This document shows, piece by piece, positions 1-11,347 of a DNA stretch of 64,000 nt; positions within the stretch are counted from its first letter, which is position 1; the number at the start of each line of letters is the position of its first letter. The notes under the pieces are model-generated. The model was not told the origin of the DNA and ran no database searches. It saw only the letters and a program-made list of their open reading frames with translations. The translations under genes were made by a program, and so were the position numbers. This DNA is from Dendrolimus kikuchii (taxonomy: Eukaryota; Arthropoda; Insecta; Lepidoptera; Lasiocampidae), in NCBI GenBank assembly GCA_019925095.2, contig CM034409.1, positions 8,492,501-8,556,500 on the forward strand. The letters run 5' to 3'.

Positions 1-454
1 GGCAGACCAATCGCAATAGCCCGGCGGGCCGCAAGCTGAGTATGGGGAGTCTAGGCATAAGTACGCGTACTCGCCCGCACATCTATCTCCCTGTTATTAA
101 TAATCGCCAGATAAACACGCACGTTGTATATCGCCAAGCCAAGCAAGTTACGCTAGAGTTATGTATGGGCAAATACAACGGACCACTTTAGAGCCGTAAA
201 TAATGAGAATGTCATTAAGTAAAAATTCAAACAAGTACTATTATCAAAATAATCATTAATGTATTAGATATAAGGACTATATATTTTTGAAAATGAAACA
301 AGAAAAATAAAACAATAAAATATAAAACAAGATAAGGAAGGCCGGATAAACATATTTGTCCGGAGGAAGAACGAAGTCATAAACTACATGCTTGCAAATA
401 AAGATTGATTGATTGATTCAAAGCCGACAAACAGGCCGACGGCCAAGCCAGGCT

Positions 455-775
455 CACGTCCTTAGGCAATGGAAACCGCTTGCCATCAGGTGGACCGTCT
501 GCCTCTCTGCTGGACTCATCCAATAAAAAAAGCGGTTACCGTCGTCTATAGACGTTTGCAACACCAAGGGGTGAAGCCAACGCGTTGCCAACCTTTAGGA
601 AAGGCTAAACAGCATGCGATGAGGGGATGAGAATAGAGGAATCAGACATGAGGAATGGGATAGGGGGAAGTCCATCGGAACTCGATCATTGCATGAAACA
701 TGATTAGCTAAGTCTAACAGTTTCACGATATTGTGACAGCGTGATAACAGCGATCGAGCCGGCCCTAAGAGCTGT
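455..775 (-). repeat. interspersed repeat, family C
   Basis: This stretch runs from the 'ccgtctgcctctctgctgg' region to 'gatcgagccggccctaag'. It reappears in the opposite orientation at about 33955-34250 and 34608-34930. Shared words include the CGATCGAGCCG motif, the run of short 'cccat' words, and 'gtctatagacg'. It is probably a non-LTR element tail or SINE. No coding potential is seen. Confidence 0.6.
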
Positions 776-827
776 CATCAAGGTCATATTTCCAGCATGT
801 ATTTACCACGTTTACGAAATTTATCGT

Positions 828-895
828 GCCAGGAATCGAATCCGGGCCTCCGTTGGAAAAGGCTTAACCCATTTAACCACAGAGGCTGTCAACAT
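828..895 (-). repeat. tRNA-like SINE head
   Basis: Read on the minus strand, the stretch has an A-box-like TGTGGTTAAATGGG and, about 30 bases on, a B-box-like GGATTCGATTCC. That is an RNA polymerase III internal promoter pattern. The ends do not pair as a 7-bp acceptor stem, so a SINE head or tRNA-derived fossil is more likely than a working tRNA gene. Confidence 0.4.
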
Positions 896-959
896 TGATT
901 ATTAAATGGCTGGCTTATAACAATGACCGTCTTGTATTAATGTATTTTTTAATTTCCAG

Positions 960-1267
960 GCCTTCGAATCCTCGCTTTCCCATGTAACCAATTCAACGGC
1001 CAAGAACCAGGCTCTCCCAGAGAGATACTCGAATTCACAAAGAACCGCGGTGTGAGGTTTGATATTTTCGAAAAGATCGATGTAAATGGTGAAAATGCTC
1101 ATCCTCTTTGGAAGTTCCTGAAGAGATCGCAACCCGGAACTTTGGGTGAATTCATAAAGTGGAACTTTTCGAAGTTTATCGTTGATAAAAATGGAGCCCC
1201 GGTAGAAAGATTGGGGCCTAATGTCAACCCTTTGGATTTGGAACCATATTTGGCCAAATATTGGTGA
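960..1267 (+). CDS. GPx: glutathione peroxidase, last exon (partial gene)
   Basis: Glutathione peroxidases reduce hydrogen or lipid hydroperoxides using glutathione or thioredoxin; the phospholipid (GPX4-like) type is the usual insect form. This exon encodes 101 residues and starts inside a Gly codon after the acceptor AG at 958-959. Readable family motifs are ILAFPCNQF, whose Cys is the resolving position in thiol-type enzymes, then a segment ending in [10 protein letters not shown], and WNFSKFIVD, which supplies the conserved Trp and Asn of the catalytic tetrad. The ORF ends with TGA at 1265-1267. The exon with the peroxidatic Cys or Sec lies outside the window, so the enzyme cannot be typed as selenium-dependent or not. 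No frameshift is seen. Confidence 0.93.
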
Positions 1268-2214
1268 TTTAGTAATGATAGAGTATTAATGTCCTTCCAG
1301 ATGGGTTACTATTGCAATCAATTGACACCTAATTTGAACGCATCTTGCTCAGAATAATAAGTTATAAAAACTGTATTAAGAGGATTATAAAAGACAAAAA
1401 AGCGTTGTTATAATGATTCCTTCGCCAAGATTACACAATTTATAGTAGTGAAAAAAATATATGTTAATCTTGATCATATTTCTGAGCAACAAGTCGCAAT
1501 TACAAAGCATTTTGGATAATTTTTTTCGATAGAAAAAAATTCCAATGTTACCTCAATGTGCTCAATCTATATTAATATTATAGAGAGGTAAGTTTGTGAC
1601 GTTGTAGGGGGTAATCTCCGAAACTACTGAACCGATTTAAAAAAATCTTTCACTGTTCGCAAGCTACACTATCCCTGGTTGACATAGGCTATACTATATT
1701 TTCAAAAAAAATTGGGATCCTTACTAAAACTCCAATAGTGTAACCCAAGGTGTCAAAAATTACCTAAAATCGCGTGCGCTGCGAAAACTATTGATGATAG
1801 AATAAAATAATGTACTACGACTTTGCAGATCAAATCATTATTTACAAAAATTGTCGCGACAGCATATCTCTAACTATTATAATTATGCCACAATAAGTGT
1901 TCTTTTATTTTAAAAATTTAATTAAAACGCCGCCGCTGGAAAAGGCTCTTTATTTGTATCCTTATCAAAATAAATTTCATATTGAAGACTGCTTCAATAC
2001 TTTTATATAACTTTTTGAATTATTGAATTCGGACATTCGATTCGAAAGATATCACGAGTTTAAAAATGTAAGTATTAGAAAAAAGTTGCGTGGTCGTCGC
2101 GCACCATAATCGGCTAGATACGCTTATGCGATGTAGGCGTCAATGGGGGACGGGCAGTACGGGAGGGGAAATATTTAGAATTCGCTTAGTAGGTAATTAA
2201 ACTCAACAAAAAAT
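1268..2214. other. GPx 3' flank and AT-rich repeat debris
   Basis: The first few hundred bases should hold the GPx 3' UTR, but no clear AATAAA signal stands out. A repeat starting near 1580 ('gttgtagggggtaatctc', then 'aaccgattt') is a diverged copy of the unit at 2220-2399. No other gene is seen. Confidence 0.5.
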
Positions 2215-2399
2215 AAAGAGGTATAGTTTGTGATGTTGTAGGGGGTAATCTCTGGATCTACTAAACCGATTTTAATTCTTTCACCAGTGGAAAGCTACAT
2301 TATTCCTGAGTGATATAGGATATATTTGATTGTGATTAATAATAAGTATTTTTTTTAATTTTTTTCTGATGCCTAGTGAAGTGGGCACGGGTCAGCTAG
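2215..2399 (+). mobile_element. short Helitron-like or SINE 3' fragment ending in CTAG
   Basis: The segment carries 'gttgtagggggtaatctc' and 'accgattt' and ends GGGTCAGCTAG before a T. That matches the CTAG-T terminus seen at 10001 in a clearer Helitron. Related sequence lies at about 1580-1720, 13740-13860 (reverse) and 41622-41850. Confidence 0.45.
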
Positions 2400-2464
2400 T
2401 GTTTAATATTCGTATTTCTATTAAATGTTGTACATCGCTAAAGTTAATGTAACGTATAATATTA

Positions 2465-2744
2465 TTTCTAAATCTCAGCCTTTCCAACACATTCAAAGCG
2501 CAGGGTCGTCAGGGAGGAGGGGGTTTTTAGTGGGTATTGGGGTTGCTCGCCCGTGCAGCAACGCTCGGAGTCTTCCACACTATTCTGTGACGTCGATCGC
2601 GGACGGAGCGCTGCCAAGAGCATATTATTGCTGCAGTGTTATCGCCCCCGACCGACGCGTGTCGTTCCCCTAGCAACGACCCAGTTTGTGCGTAAATCGG
2701 TTAAGCATTTTCCATCGCCTCAAAACCAAAAAAAAAAAAAAAAA
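2465..2744 (+). repeat. GC-rich retroposed fragment with poly-A tail
   Basis: An abruptly GC-rich block in AT-rich surroundings ends in an uninterrupted run of about 17 A at 2726-2744, as expected for the truncated 3' end of a non-LTR retrotransposon. The phrase 'tttttagtgggta' resembles sequence near 31705. No ORF of interest. Confidence 0.5.
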
Positions 2745-2989
2745 CGTATAATATTATAACAATTGTGTTGGTAGTTATTTTTATCGGTCAGTTAACGAAT
2801 TTGGAAGTAATTATTTTAAGAAAAATAACTGCAACGCACCCGAACTATTTCATTCAAGTCGTTCCAATGTATATAAGTAGAATCAGACAGAACACGCTTA
2901 GACGTGCTGTTGGACTGACTTATGTTTAACCATTTCCCGCGAATTTTCATCAGACTTCCAAAAAGAGGAAGTTCAAAATTCGTCAGTTT

Positions 2990-3450
2990 TTTTATATTTG
3001 TTACGCAATTGCTCCATTAATTGTGGACCGATTTTCAATATTTTTAAATTACCCCCATACACCATATCAAGATCTGTGAATGGATCCCAGTATAACTGAG
3101 AGAAACCCTCGAAAGTTGTTTGTTACGCGATTTCTCCTTCGATTGTGGATCGATTTTTTTACTCGAAAGTGTATACTCCCGAGGTGGTCTCATGGTGACC
3201 AAGTCATGATAAGATGAGTGGATCCCAGATAAATCGAGAGTAACACTTATTGAAAACCGCTGAGTACCTACATTCTTCGGAAAAATAGCTTGTGTACGCG
3301 TACCACTATTGCAATTTCCACGGGCGGTTTTTGTTTATTCGAAAGAGTATACTCCCGAGGTGGTTTCATAGTTACCAGGTCAGGGTCTGATGAGTGGTTC
3401 CCAGGGAATTCGAGGGAAACCCTCGAAAATTGTTTTGTTTAAACTGCCAT
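2990..3450 (+). repeat. three degenerate direct repeats
   Basis: Three diverged units follow each other. Recurring words are 'gttacgc(a/g)at', 'tgtggatcgattt', 'gtatactcccgaggtggt', 'gatgagtgg.tcccag' and 'aaaccctcgaaa.ttg'. Units begin near 3000, 3120 and 3300. Function unknown; probably an old tandem or a decayed element. Confidence 0.5.
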
Positions 3451-4107
3451 TAATATTACAAAACGATTGGAAACGAAGGATTAAATTCGATTCCATAGTT
3501 CAAACTACTATTGATCTTACGAGCCTTTGACACTTAAGGAAATGGGTATTAACATGGTCGCCAGCCAACATATTTTGAATTATACATTAACATTCGCAAT
3601 AATATCAACGCCTACAAACAATATAAGGTGTTCACAAATTACGACTGATTAATACTGCCATTTTTTATATTACAAAAAATATTGTATTCCATATTGGGGG
3701 TTGGCATACGCTTCTTCAATAAGATTCTGAATGAAAAGTTAGATCTGCCCTTTATTAAATTTAATAATAAATCAAAAAGTACCTTGCAAAGGGATAAGTA
3801 GAAGAATATTTAAATAATAAATCTGCATTTACATAACAGCTCGCTCCAGCCTGTTGTACTATCTTCTGTATAACATTTATTTTACAAAACATGTAAGGAA
3901 TTTATGGAGATATGTAGCACAATGAATTTTTAGTACGTCTTGTCATTATTGCGACGGTAATAATATTTTTCTTATATGTCTTTGTCCTATTTTTACAACT
4001 CCATTAATTCTTCGAAAGCAATTATATAAGATAATAAGAGCCTGAGATAGATAAAGACTAATAAACAAGTTTTTTGCCAGACAATAACACTGCGAAGCGG
4101 TGTATAA
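3451..4107. other. AT-rich sequence, nothing recognised
   Basis: Read in both directions, this shows no coding exon, RNA gene or clear repeat. Confidence 0.4.
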
Positions 4108-4252
4108 GTCGTGCACAGAAAGTTTGCCGATGTTAGCCCTTCCCGCTTCCTACGACCGGGACCGGGGCTTGTCTAAGTGATATTAAGAATTAGACGACCG
4201 TGGGAGGCGAAAGGGGTCGTCATCAGCAAACCTTCTACGCACGGTTTACATA
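4108..4252. repeat. fold-back hairpin of about 145 bp
   Basis: The left arm contains GTGCACAGAAAGTTTGCCGATG-like sequence and 'cccgcttcctacgaccg'. The right arm, reverse-complemented, gives GTGCGTAGAAGGTTTGCTG and 'ctttcgcctcccacggtcg'. The arms therefore pair over about 60 bases around a short AT-rich loop. This fits a MITE or the terminal hairpin of a larger element. Confidence 0.55.
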
Positions 4253-4307
4253 CCTTGTTTTTTCTTACAAGATATAATACAATCTTTGGAACTTTTTTTA
4301 TTTAATT

Positions 4308-4640
4308 ACTAGCTGATGACCGCGACTTCGTCCGCGTGGTATTTATTATTCCTTCAAAGCTGTTTAAGTAATTAAAGTTTTTTTAACTATCCCACGGAAA
4401 CTCTTTAATTTTTCGGGATCAAAAGTATCCTATATGTTGACCAGGGATATAAGCTACCACCATACAAAATTTCATTTAAATCGGTCCAGTCGTTTCGGAG
4501 ATTAGCCGGTACAAACAGACAGACAAACAGAGAAACAAAAAATTTGAAAAAAATCTAAATTAGTTCTATTTCACTTCTTACACCCCCCTAACTGGGTTCT
4601 AAGCATTTTTTTTCATTGTACAGAAATTCGACCTCTACAG
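4308..4640 (+). repeat. non-LTR/SINE-like repeat (CTAGCTGATGACCGCGACTT type)
   Basis: It opens with a tag of a kind frequent in moth genomes and continues through 'atcccacgg', 'tcgggatcaaaagt', 'ataagctaccaccatacaaa' and 'tcggtccagtcgtttcgg'. A second copy with the same word order lies at about 43110-43620. Confidence 0.65.
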
Positions 4641-4742
4641 TTTTATTATATGTGTAGATGTCATTAGATAATTTTATATAAAACATTTTCTACTCTCATA
4701 TCTAACTTTAGATGTGGCTTAGGCCGCCTAAGACATTTAAAT

Positions 4743-4925
4743 GTCATTAAATCGTGTACTAGCAGGTGATGTCAGGAGCCTTAAGAAGAGACGAGCGTGC
4801 ATGACAAGAGTTATGAATGTCAAAGAAGCAAGTGAGGTATGTAAGAATAAGCCTGAATGGCGCTCTGTTGTTCGTGCCTACCCCGCAAGGGAACTGGCGT
4901 GAAGTTATGTATGTGTGTGTATGTA
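4743..4925 (+). repeat. LINE 3' end with TATG-repeat tail
   Basis: Translating forward gives the C-terminal residues of a LINE reverse transcriptase: an arginine-rich stretch, then MTRVMNVKEASEVCKNKPEW and a stop. A (TATG)n tail follows. The same end occurs at 21868-22030 (-), 36363-36563 (+), about 50692-50728 (-) and 52466-52503 (-). This copy is strongly 5'-truncated. Confidence 0.75.
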
Positions 4926-5125
4926 TGTAAATAGTATGATTCATTGCAAAAATCTTGTAAGTAATGCACGAAAATGATCTGTCACGGTAAAACAATGTGT
5001 ACATAGCATAGCAAGTAGATTTAGATTTTACCTTGATATGCATGACCGTCAAAAAATATTCGCCAGTGGAACTTTTGAATAAGAACAATTTATACTAATT
5101 TTCTATTTTTCTTTATTTTGTAACC

Positions 5126-5600
5126 ATACAATGATAATAATAACCGGTGTGCCGTGCGACAAACTAATGCCACTGAAACTAAAAGGTCAAATATATAAAT
5201 CTGTCATACTATAGGAGTCGGAATGTTGGGCAACTAAAGTGATAAACTACAAACGTCTCCACTCAGCTGAGTTGAGAATGTTGAAATGGATGTGTGATGT
5301 TACAAGAATGGATAAGGTGAGAAATGAGTACATAAGGGGATCTTTGAAAGTTGCACCCGTGACTGAAAAATTGAGAGGAAGAAAATTAAGTTGGTATGGG
5401 CATATAATGAGGGGGGATGAAAGTCACGTGATAAAAAGAATGTTAAACTACAAGACGGATGGATACAAATGCAAAGGTAGACCAAAAAAAAGGTGGATGA
5501 TGATATGTGGTGTGACAGAAGATGTATGTCAGAGCAGAGGAGTGTGGAAGGAAAAGACATACTGTGCCGACCCCAATTACAATTAATTGGGGTCAGCACA
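5126..5600 (+). pseudogene. LINE reverse transcriptase C-terminal fragment (RTE-like)
   Basis: A reading frame covering about 5200-5585 encodes the region after the RT palm: CWATK, then LRMLKWMCDVTR, LSWYGHIMRGDE and KGRPKKRW. These are typical of the C-terminus of RTE/BovB-like LINE polymerases. The YADD-containing palm and the endonuclease are missing, so it is 5'-truncated. It ends in a small inverted repeat (CCCCAATTACAATTAATTGGGG) that may be the element's 3' terminus. Confidence 0.75.
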
Positions 5601-6329
5601 GTATGTCTATATATGGGATATGGTGAAAGAAAAGAGAGAGACGATCATAATAATAATGTTTTGTATGGCAACAAAATGGAAAATACGAACGTTTTGTAAT
5701 ATCTTTTATATATTGACTGCTTGCCAATCATTGGGTGGGGTGCCAACAATAATACAGTTAAGCCTATTATTTTTTACTTTAAACGGTTTGCTCTCCGAGC
5801 CTCAGACGGGCGAGGTCTTGGATGGTGTTACGTGAACTGCTCTCGCTCCATTGCAACTCCGGCATTGCCGCAATCATCTGCATGAGAATGAAGAATCATG
5901 AAACAATAATAAGTACTAAGGAATAACAATCCATCAGTAAAAAGGTACAATCTGGCCATAATGTCTAGATCTAGAACTTTTTTACTTTCTGGCAATATTG
6001 TATCTGTAGTCAATGTCAGTGAATTGTAAATCCTTTTGGTTTGAAGTTTGACATTCCTTCACAAATCCATACAACCGGTAGGTGACGCTGGAATCGTATC
6101 CTAGATTTTTATTTTTCAGGGCAGGACTATATCTGCTGGAAGCGCTAGTACTTTATAAGATTCTACCTGATAACTATTTTTATTTAGATTCCGCGCCATC
6201 AAAGAAGTCCCACAGACGCGGCGCTTATCGCCGTAGTTAATCCTGCCAAAGTAATTATTTGCTAATGCATAAATCGATGTAAGTAACTACTGAATAATAA
6301 ATAGAAAATCCTTATTAATATTAAATGCG
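5601..6329. other. intergenic, nothing recognised
   Basis: Short chance ORFs only; no family motif or splice-bounded exon recognised. Confidence 0.4.
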
Positions 6330-6700
6330 AAAGTAACTGTCCGTTACGCTCGTCCGGAAAACTACTGGATCGATTTGGCTGAAATTCGACACATATGTGA
6401 TTTTAATACCGAGGGTGCCCAAGGGATACTTTTCATCCCGGATAATGGGACAGATTTATGTAAAGCTTATACCGGAAAGTAGGATAGGTTTTGTGATTTT
6501 AGTCTAATTCGTTCATTTAGTCCATTTTGTCAAGTTTTGTAGTTTACAGATAGACGGGGGATGGTATAGTTTGCGATATAAAATGAAATTAATCTTCCGG
6601 GGGCAAATACATAAAAATTTAATACAATATAACCTGTACCGCCTGCTCTTTAAACAAGAGATTTGTGTAAAACTGTACACAATAGAGGTAGAACGATACC
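6330..6700 (+). repeat. interspersed repeat, family D
   Basis: It contains 'actggatcgatttggctgaaa', 'ataccgagggtg', 'tcccggataatggga', 'gacgggggatgg' and 'cgcctgctctttaaacaagag'. The same ordered words occur in reverse at 44590-45140 and 45480-45820 and forward at 53660-54470. The part between 'gtgatttt' and 'gacggggg' is where a 9-bp tandem repeat has expanded in the 44.8 and 45.2 kb copies. Confidence 0.65.
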
Positions 6701-6839
6701 CAAGAGAAACACTCCTATATACTTACGGTCTTATTCTAACTATGAATAAGACTGTTAGGCTCGTAACTAGTTTCAGTTTCCAAGCCCCGATTACTACAAT
6801 CATTTTAATAACTGAGAAAAGGTAGATTGATAAATAAGT

Positions 6840-7330
6840 ATACAACATATTTTACATATTTTTTTTATTAAACAGTGAATACTTACTGTAATATTCAAAA
6901 TACTCCCAAGCCACACATTCCTCGTAATATTTAAAATAATTTATACGTTATCGTACCAAAGTGATAGAGAACATATCCAGCTGTAAATTTAAAACCTTAG
7001 CAACTCACATTGTTTATTAAATGAATATTTGTGTATTATCTTACTAGGCATTTGCTTATGTATTTTGCTATCTATTTCAAATACAACGATATGCCTGACA
7101 CATCCCATAGAACGTAACTTGTAGCAGTATCTTATACTTAACCTATGAATTAGATACAAATTTTAATTATAAAGATTTTATTTACGTAATTTTCATAACA
7201 TTATTGTTAACCTGACGTTTTAAAGTTACGTACTAAGGACATACTTTTCACTACTTTTAATGCCTTTAGTACGTAACTTTAAAACGTCGGGTAAATAATT
7301 AAATGTTAAATGATAGTTACATATGGAGCT
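6840..7330. repeat. AT-rich element containing a near-perfect hairpin
   Basis: The hairpin at about 7209-7292 has arms 'gacgttttaaagttacgtac' and its reverse complement 'gtacgtaactttaaaacgtc' around a loop of roughly 40 bases. The preceding 7080-7170 ('gacacatcccatagaacgt', 'aacttgtagcagtatcttat') recurs at 11690-11790 and, inverted, at 12070-12160. This marks a repeat family with fold-back structure. Confidence 0.6.
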
Positions 7331-8339
7331 AATGTGAAATTTTAACTGATATTAAGGCAAATAAACGGTCGGTAATATACAAGAACCGACCATAAATGAT
7401 TTGGGAATGGTATATGGGAGCTGCATACATCCAGTCATCGCAGCGGACAGCAAAAAAACCGGCTAGCAACACGGTAGTGATGAGTAGTACACGTGTGAGC
7501 CAGTACATTTGCCCCATACAAAATATATTTGTACTGATACAGCTCAAAATTTGAAAATATAGGTAATACTTTAAATTTTTTGTCCCACTGCTACTCACAA
7601 CTGAAAGGTAAGAGGAAGGATGGAACGAAGCTTATGCTACAACAGTACAATAACACCTCTATGAATATTCACATGACAAAGAAGGGCATGTACGTACTGC
7701 TAGTAAATTGAGGTGACCGAGGCCGATCACATCCGATTGTTAATAAACATTTCCGAACCAGAAGATTTGAACGGGACAAATGAGGGAATGACGCTCATCG
7801 CCTCATCGATCTCATCGCTTCAAATGTACTGCCGCGGTACAAACCGTACAAATCTCCTCGCCTCACTTGAAGTGGTACATTGCACTGGTTCAGTACAAAA
7901 TTTTCAAATCATGTACTACCCAACACTACACAGCACGGGATCGCACATATTAATAGTTGCTCAGTCTCCCTCTCGCATCATATATCTCCAAGTAGCCAAC
8001 TCAACCGTAAGGATTTGTACATGCACGTTTTAGTTCTCGAAATACATCACATCAAAACATGATAGTGAACACTACTCTCTGCCATCTGAAGTATTATTTA
8101 CCTACCATCACTGCTACAGGAATATCGTTGAAGTATATGACATTTTTGGTTTACTGTGGTGTAAAATTTGTTGGAGTGCCCTTGCTAAGTTTCTAAATGT
8201 CACAGCTGATATTTTGTGTTTGAACAAAAAATACATAAATATTTTAATACTACTTTATGTACAGCACTATCGGTTAAAGAGCTACTTAAGTGTTCGCTAC
8301 GTCGTCGCTCGTGCATTACCACGTTTAATAACATAACGG
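7331..8339. other. intergenic, nothing recognised
   Basis: The open frame at 7713-8033 shows no family motif and looks like chance. No repeat copy was found elsewhere in the window. Confidence 0.4.
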
Positions 8340-8592
8340 AGAAAGAATACAATCTCCTGCGTTGGGGCGACCTGTCGTAAGAGGCGACACAACCACCCAC
8401 AGCCAGATGGTAGAGAGTATGCCGTCATAATAACTTTGAGTTGTGTTCCGGCATTAGTGGCCAGGTTCCAGTCTCCCTTTATAGAGTGGCCACACATTAG
8501 TAGCACCTTCGGTGTTGCAAATGTCCATAGGCGATGGTAACCGCTTTCCAACAGGTGGGCCTTCTGCCTCTCTGTTGAACTCATGAAATAAA
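8340..8592 (+). repeat. interspersed repeat, family E, A-rich 3' end
   Basis: Key words are 'gagaaagaatacaat', 'gtcgtaagaggcgacac', 'cagccagatggtag', 'gttccagtctccctttagagagc'-like and 'ggcgatggtaaccgctttcc', then an A run at 8585-8600. Other copies: 16255-16440 (-), 33200-33430 (-), 41262-41587 (+), 44160-44400 (-), 48740-48825 (+, 3' end only) and 49545-49835 (-). The A tail and frequent 5' truncation indicate a non-LTR retroposon. Confidence 0.7.
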
Positions 8593-9269
8593 AAAAAAAT
8601 ACTTATAACAAATCAGTAAGAATGACGAGCAATCACCTGTCACGAGACATTTATGGTTCGATTTTGAGCATTTAGTTGATTTCACAATACCAAAAGAAAT
8701 GGTCATTGTGTTACAAATATTACACATTGTATCTTTACATGCTGGGTTCTCATTCGTCACTGATGTAATTACATTCGAACGTATACACTGAGGGAGTACC
8801 TTAAGAATCAAAATCAAATTTCTACGAAAAAATTCCTAATATAAGATTCATATATAATATACAGATATGTTGTAAATAAAATCTGTCAATTAAATGTGGT
8901 AATTACACGAGCGTGATAGTGAATACTATTCAGATAACCTTCTAATCAGAACCAACTTACTACTATTTTGTATTAAAGTATATAGTTTCATACTGAACAG
9001 GTTCTAAGACCTTAAATACACATAATATTTTATACATATCTATTATAAGATAACATAATACAAAGTATTTCAAATATTACCTACTGAATACAATTTATCT
9101 GAAATATCACTTATTAAACTACAAATTACAGACTTTAAATGTGTTTAAAGCATCCATTTTCCTTCACAAATATTTTGATGGGAATGTTTTTAAAATATGA
9201 CCTAATATGTGTGAATAATATTGCTAAAATGTATAAACATTTAGAGCTAATTGAATATCAGTTACTAGC
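8593..9269. other. AT-rich, nothing recognised
   Basis: No exon, RNA gene or repeat copy could be supported. Confidence 0.4.
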
Positions 9270-9540
9270 TGTAGCTCGCGGCTTCGCTCGCGTGAATTAA
9301 AAACACTCATAGTTTGAGCAAACCTTTATCCCCTTTTTCACTCCCTTAGGAATTGAATTTTTAAAAACTACTATACATGTACATTTATTTCTAACCAGCG
9401 GCAGGTAAATAAAATATCGTGCTTCTTACATTGAAAATGACGAATTTTCATACAAACTTACAATATTCATAAATCCCCCTTTTCACCCCCGTAGGGTTTG
9501 AATTTTCAGAAATCTTTTCTTAGTTCACACCTACAGTATA
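9270..9540 (+). repeat. repeat with 'cgcggcttcgctcgcg' tag
   Basis: Tag, then 'catagtttgagcaaa', 'ccctttttcactccc' and 'tctaaccagcggcag'. Related sequence lies at 19020-19200, 20330-20400 (reverse) and 52060-52300, some copies in reverse. Confidence 0.5.
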
Positions 9541-9615
9541 GTAAGAACCACATGCAAATTTTCACAGTCCTAGCCCCAGTAGTTTGATTTTTGCATTCAT
9601 ATGTCAATCGAGTAA

Positions 9616-10001
9616 TCTATATATATAAAAGTCAATTGCTGTTCGTTAGTCTCGCTACAACTCTAGAATGGCTGAACTGATTTGGCTAATTTTGGTTTTG
9701 AATTATTTGTGGAAGTCCAGGAAAGGTTAAAAAGGTGAGTAAATATGGAAAAAATGCTTCGAATATAGTAAAAACAACAATTTCACTTTCTGTCAAACAT
9801 TTAATTTTGATGTTCGTCCCGTTGTTTAGAAATCAATTAAATTTAAAAGTCGTTCAGAAATCAAATTCAATTTAAAAGTGAGGTTTTTTTTCATTTTTTG
9901 GTTTTCAATGTCAAACGTTTGATATTCGTCCCGTCGTTCAGAAATTAACGTTTTTTTATTTATTGATTCTGAGGCGGTAGGAAGTTTGCCGGGTCAGCTA
10001 G
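9616..10001 (+). mobile_element. non-autonomous Helitron, about 386 bp
   Basis: The 5' end is TCTATATATATAAAAG, inserted after an A. The 3' end is GCCGGGTCAGCTAG followed by T. A TC start and CTAG end with A-T insertion and no target duplication are Helitron hallmarks. The body ('ctgttcgttagtctcgctac', 'tggctgaactgatttggct') has no Rep/helicase coding capacity, so it would depend on an autonomous element. Confidence 0.7.
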
Positions 10002-10419
10002 TAAATAAATATATAGATTAACAGTATTACTGAGAATATACGAAAATTAATGTGTTTCATTTAAGTTTTCTGTCAAATTAAATATTTTTGGGATATGTAA
10101 AGAAATGAATGCCCAAACACACAATTTTACAACTAAAAAATTAGATGACTGTAATACAAGATTAATACATGTAAACTTTAGGTAGTATTAACATAAAAGG
10201 TTCCAATATTTCGTTATAAATTGTATGTCTTTAAAAAAAATAGAAAAGGGTAAACTATATCATTATTGACATCCCCTCTCAATTATTGGCACTCTATTAA
10301 TATATTCAAAACATGATCTTAATACTTATTTTATTTTGTAATTATACAAAGGTAGTAATATAATTGTTTGTACGGCAACCAGCTAGTTACGTGGGGAACA
10401 AATGTCTAGCCATGCCACC

Positions 10420-10600
10420 TCCCCGGTCGAAAGGGTAGGCCCAAGAAATGCTGGCTTGACGTTGTGAGGTATGACATGCGTACCAACGGTCTCAATACAA
10501 GGTATGCCGAAGATCGCGCGAAGTGAAGAAAAAGTAGGAAAGTGGACCCTGGGCGTCAGTGATCGCATCGAACGCAACTGGGATTTAACGCTCGAATGAT
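10420..10600 (+). pseudogene. LINE C-terminal fragment
   Basis: One frame reads KGRPKKCWLDVVRYDMRTNG and continues with AEDRAK before a stop. This is the C-terminal signature of a LINE polymerase family common in moths. About 60 codons remain. The flanks at 10002-10419 and 10601-10886 are AT-rich with no recognisable content. Confidence 0.6.
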
Positions 10601-10886
10601 GATGAGTATTATTATTTAATGGCTGTGAAAATCGACTCCAAAAGCAACTACAAAGCAAAAAATAAATATTTTCGAAGACAAAATGAAGTTGGGGTGAAGT
10701 AAAACATAAAAATCAATACTTTTTGCATGTTATTTTTTTACTCTTTACTTGGCACTAACTTCATGATGTTGTAGACAATATTTATTTTTGCTTTTTGTCA
10801 CTTGAAGTCAGTTTTGTTTCATGTTAATTTTATTTCCATTTTCTAACATTTGATTTATATGCAAATAATTGAATAGCTTTAGAAAA

Positions 10887-11347
10887 AACACAGTAGGGGT
10901 GAAACTTCAACGGACAAGTGGAAAAACAAATCGCAAAAAAAATTTAACTTGAAGTTTTACAGGCAGATGTACTTGTCCAATTTGAAAAGCTGCTCGTAAA
11001 ACTTCAAGTTGAAATATTGATGCGATTCATTTTGCCACTTGTCCGTTTAATTTTCACTTCTACAATGTGTCCCAGCACACATTTCGATTTTTCGTAGGTT
11101 TACTGCAAATTATGATTTGGTTAGGGACATTTGGATGAATGCATTTTTTATTTAAACCTATTTTATTTTATCAAACAAAAAAACTGAATTCGATCCGGAA
11201 CCAAAAAACGCATCCATAGTCTACTCTAAAATTATGCCGCCTCTCACCACGTCTAGTCTAAATTTATGCCGCTCCTCTACGCGGCCGTAACGCTTTTTCG
11301 TGACAGAATAATCCTAAGACCCCCCGTCTATATAGAAGTTTCACTTC
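10887..11347 (-). repeat. fold-back repeat, family A (reverse copy)
   Basis: This copy is shorter than the 32442-32985 copy and in the opposite orientation. The fold-back part (10887-11070) has 'gtgaaacttcaacggacaag' on one side and its complement 'cttgtccgtttaattttcac' on the other. The unique part (11071-11347) has 'aaaaaacgcatccatagtc' and 'cgcggccgtaacgc' and ends in TCACTTC. Confidence 0.7.

Larger units (their letters stand above)
1..959 (+). other. partial intron upstream of the GPx last exon
   Basis: The exon at 960 opens in the middle of a codon behind a splice acceptor (TTTCCAG ending at 959), so the sequence before it should be intron of the glutathione peroxidase gene. No earlier GPx exon was recognised here, so the intron probably begins before the window. 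It holds two repeats, listed separately, at about 455-775 and 828-895. Nothing else in it was recognised. Confidence 0.55.

Noticed and set aside
828..895. tRNA gene on the minus strand
   Set aside because: A-box and B-box-like words are present but no acceptor stem or clear anticodon arm forms, so it is called a SINE head.
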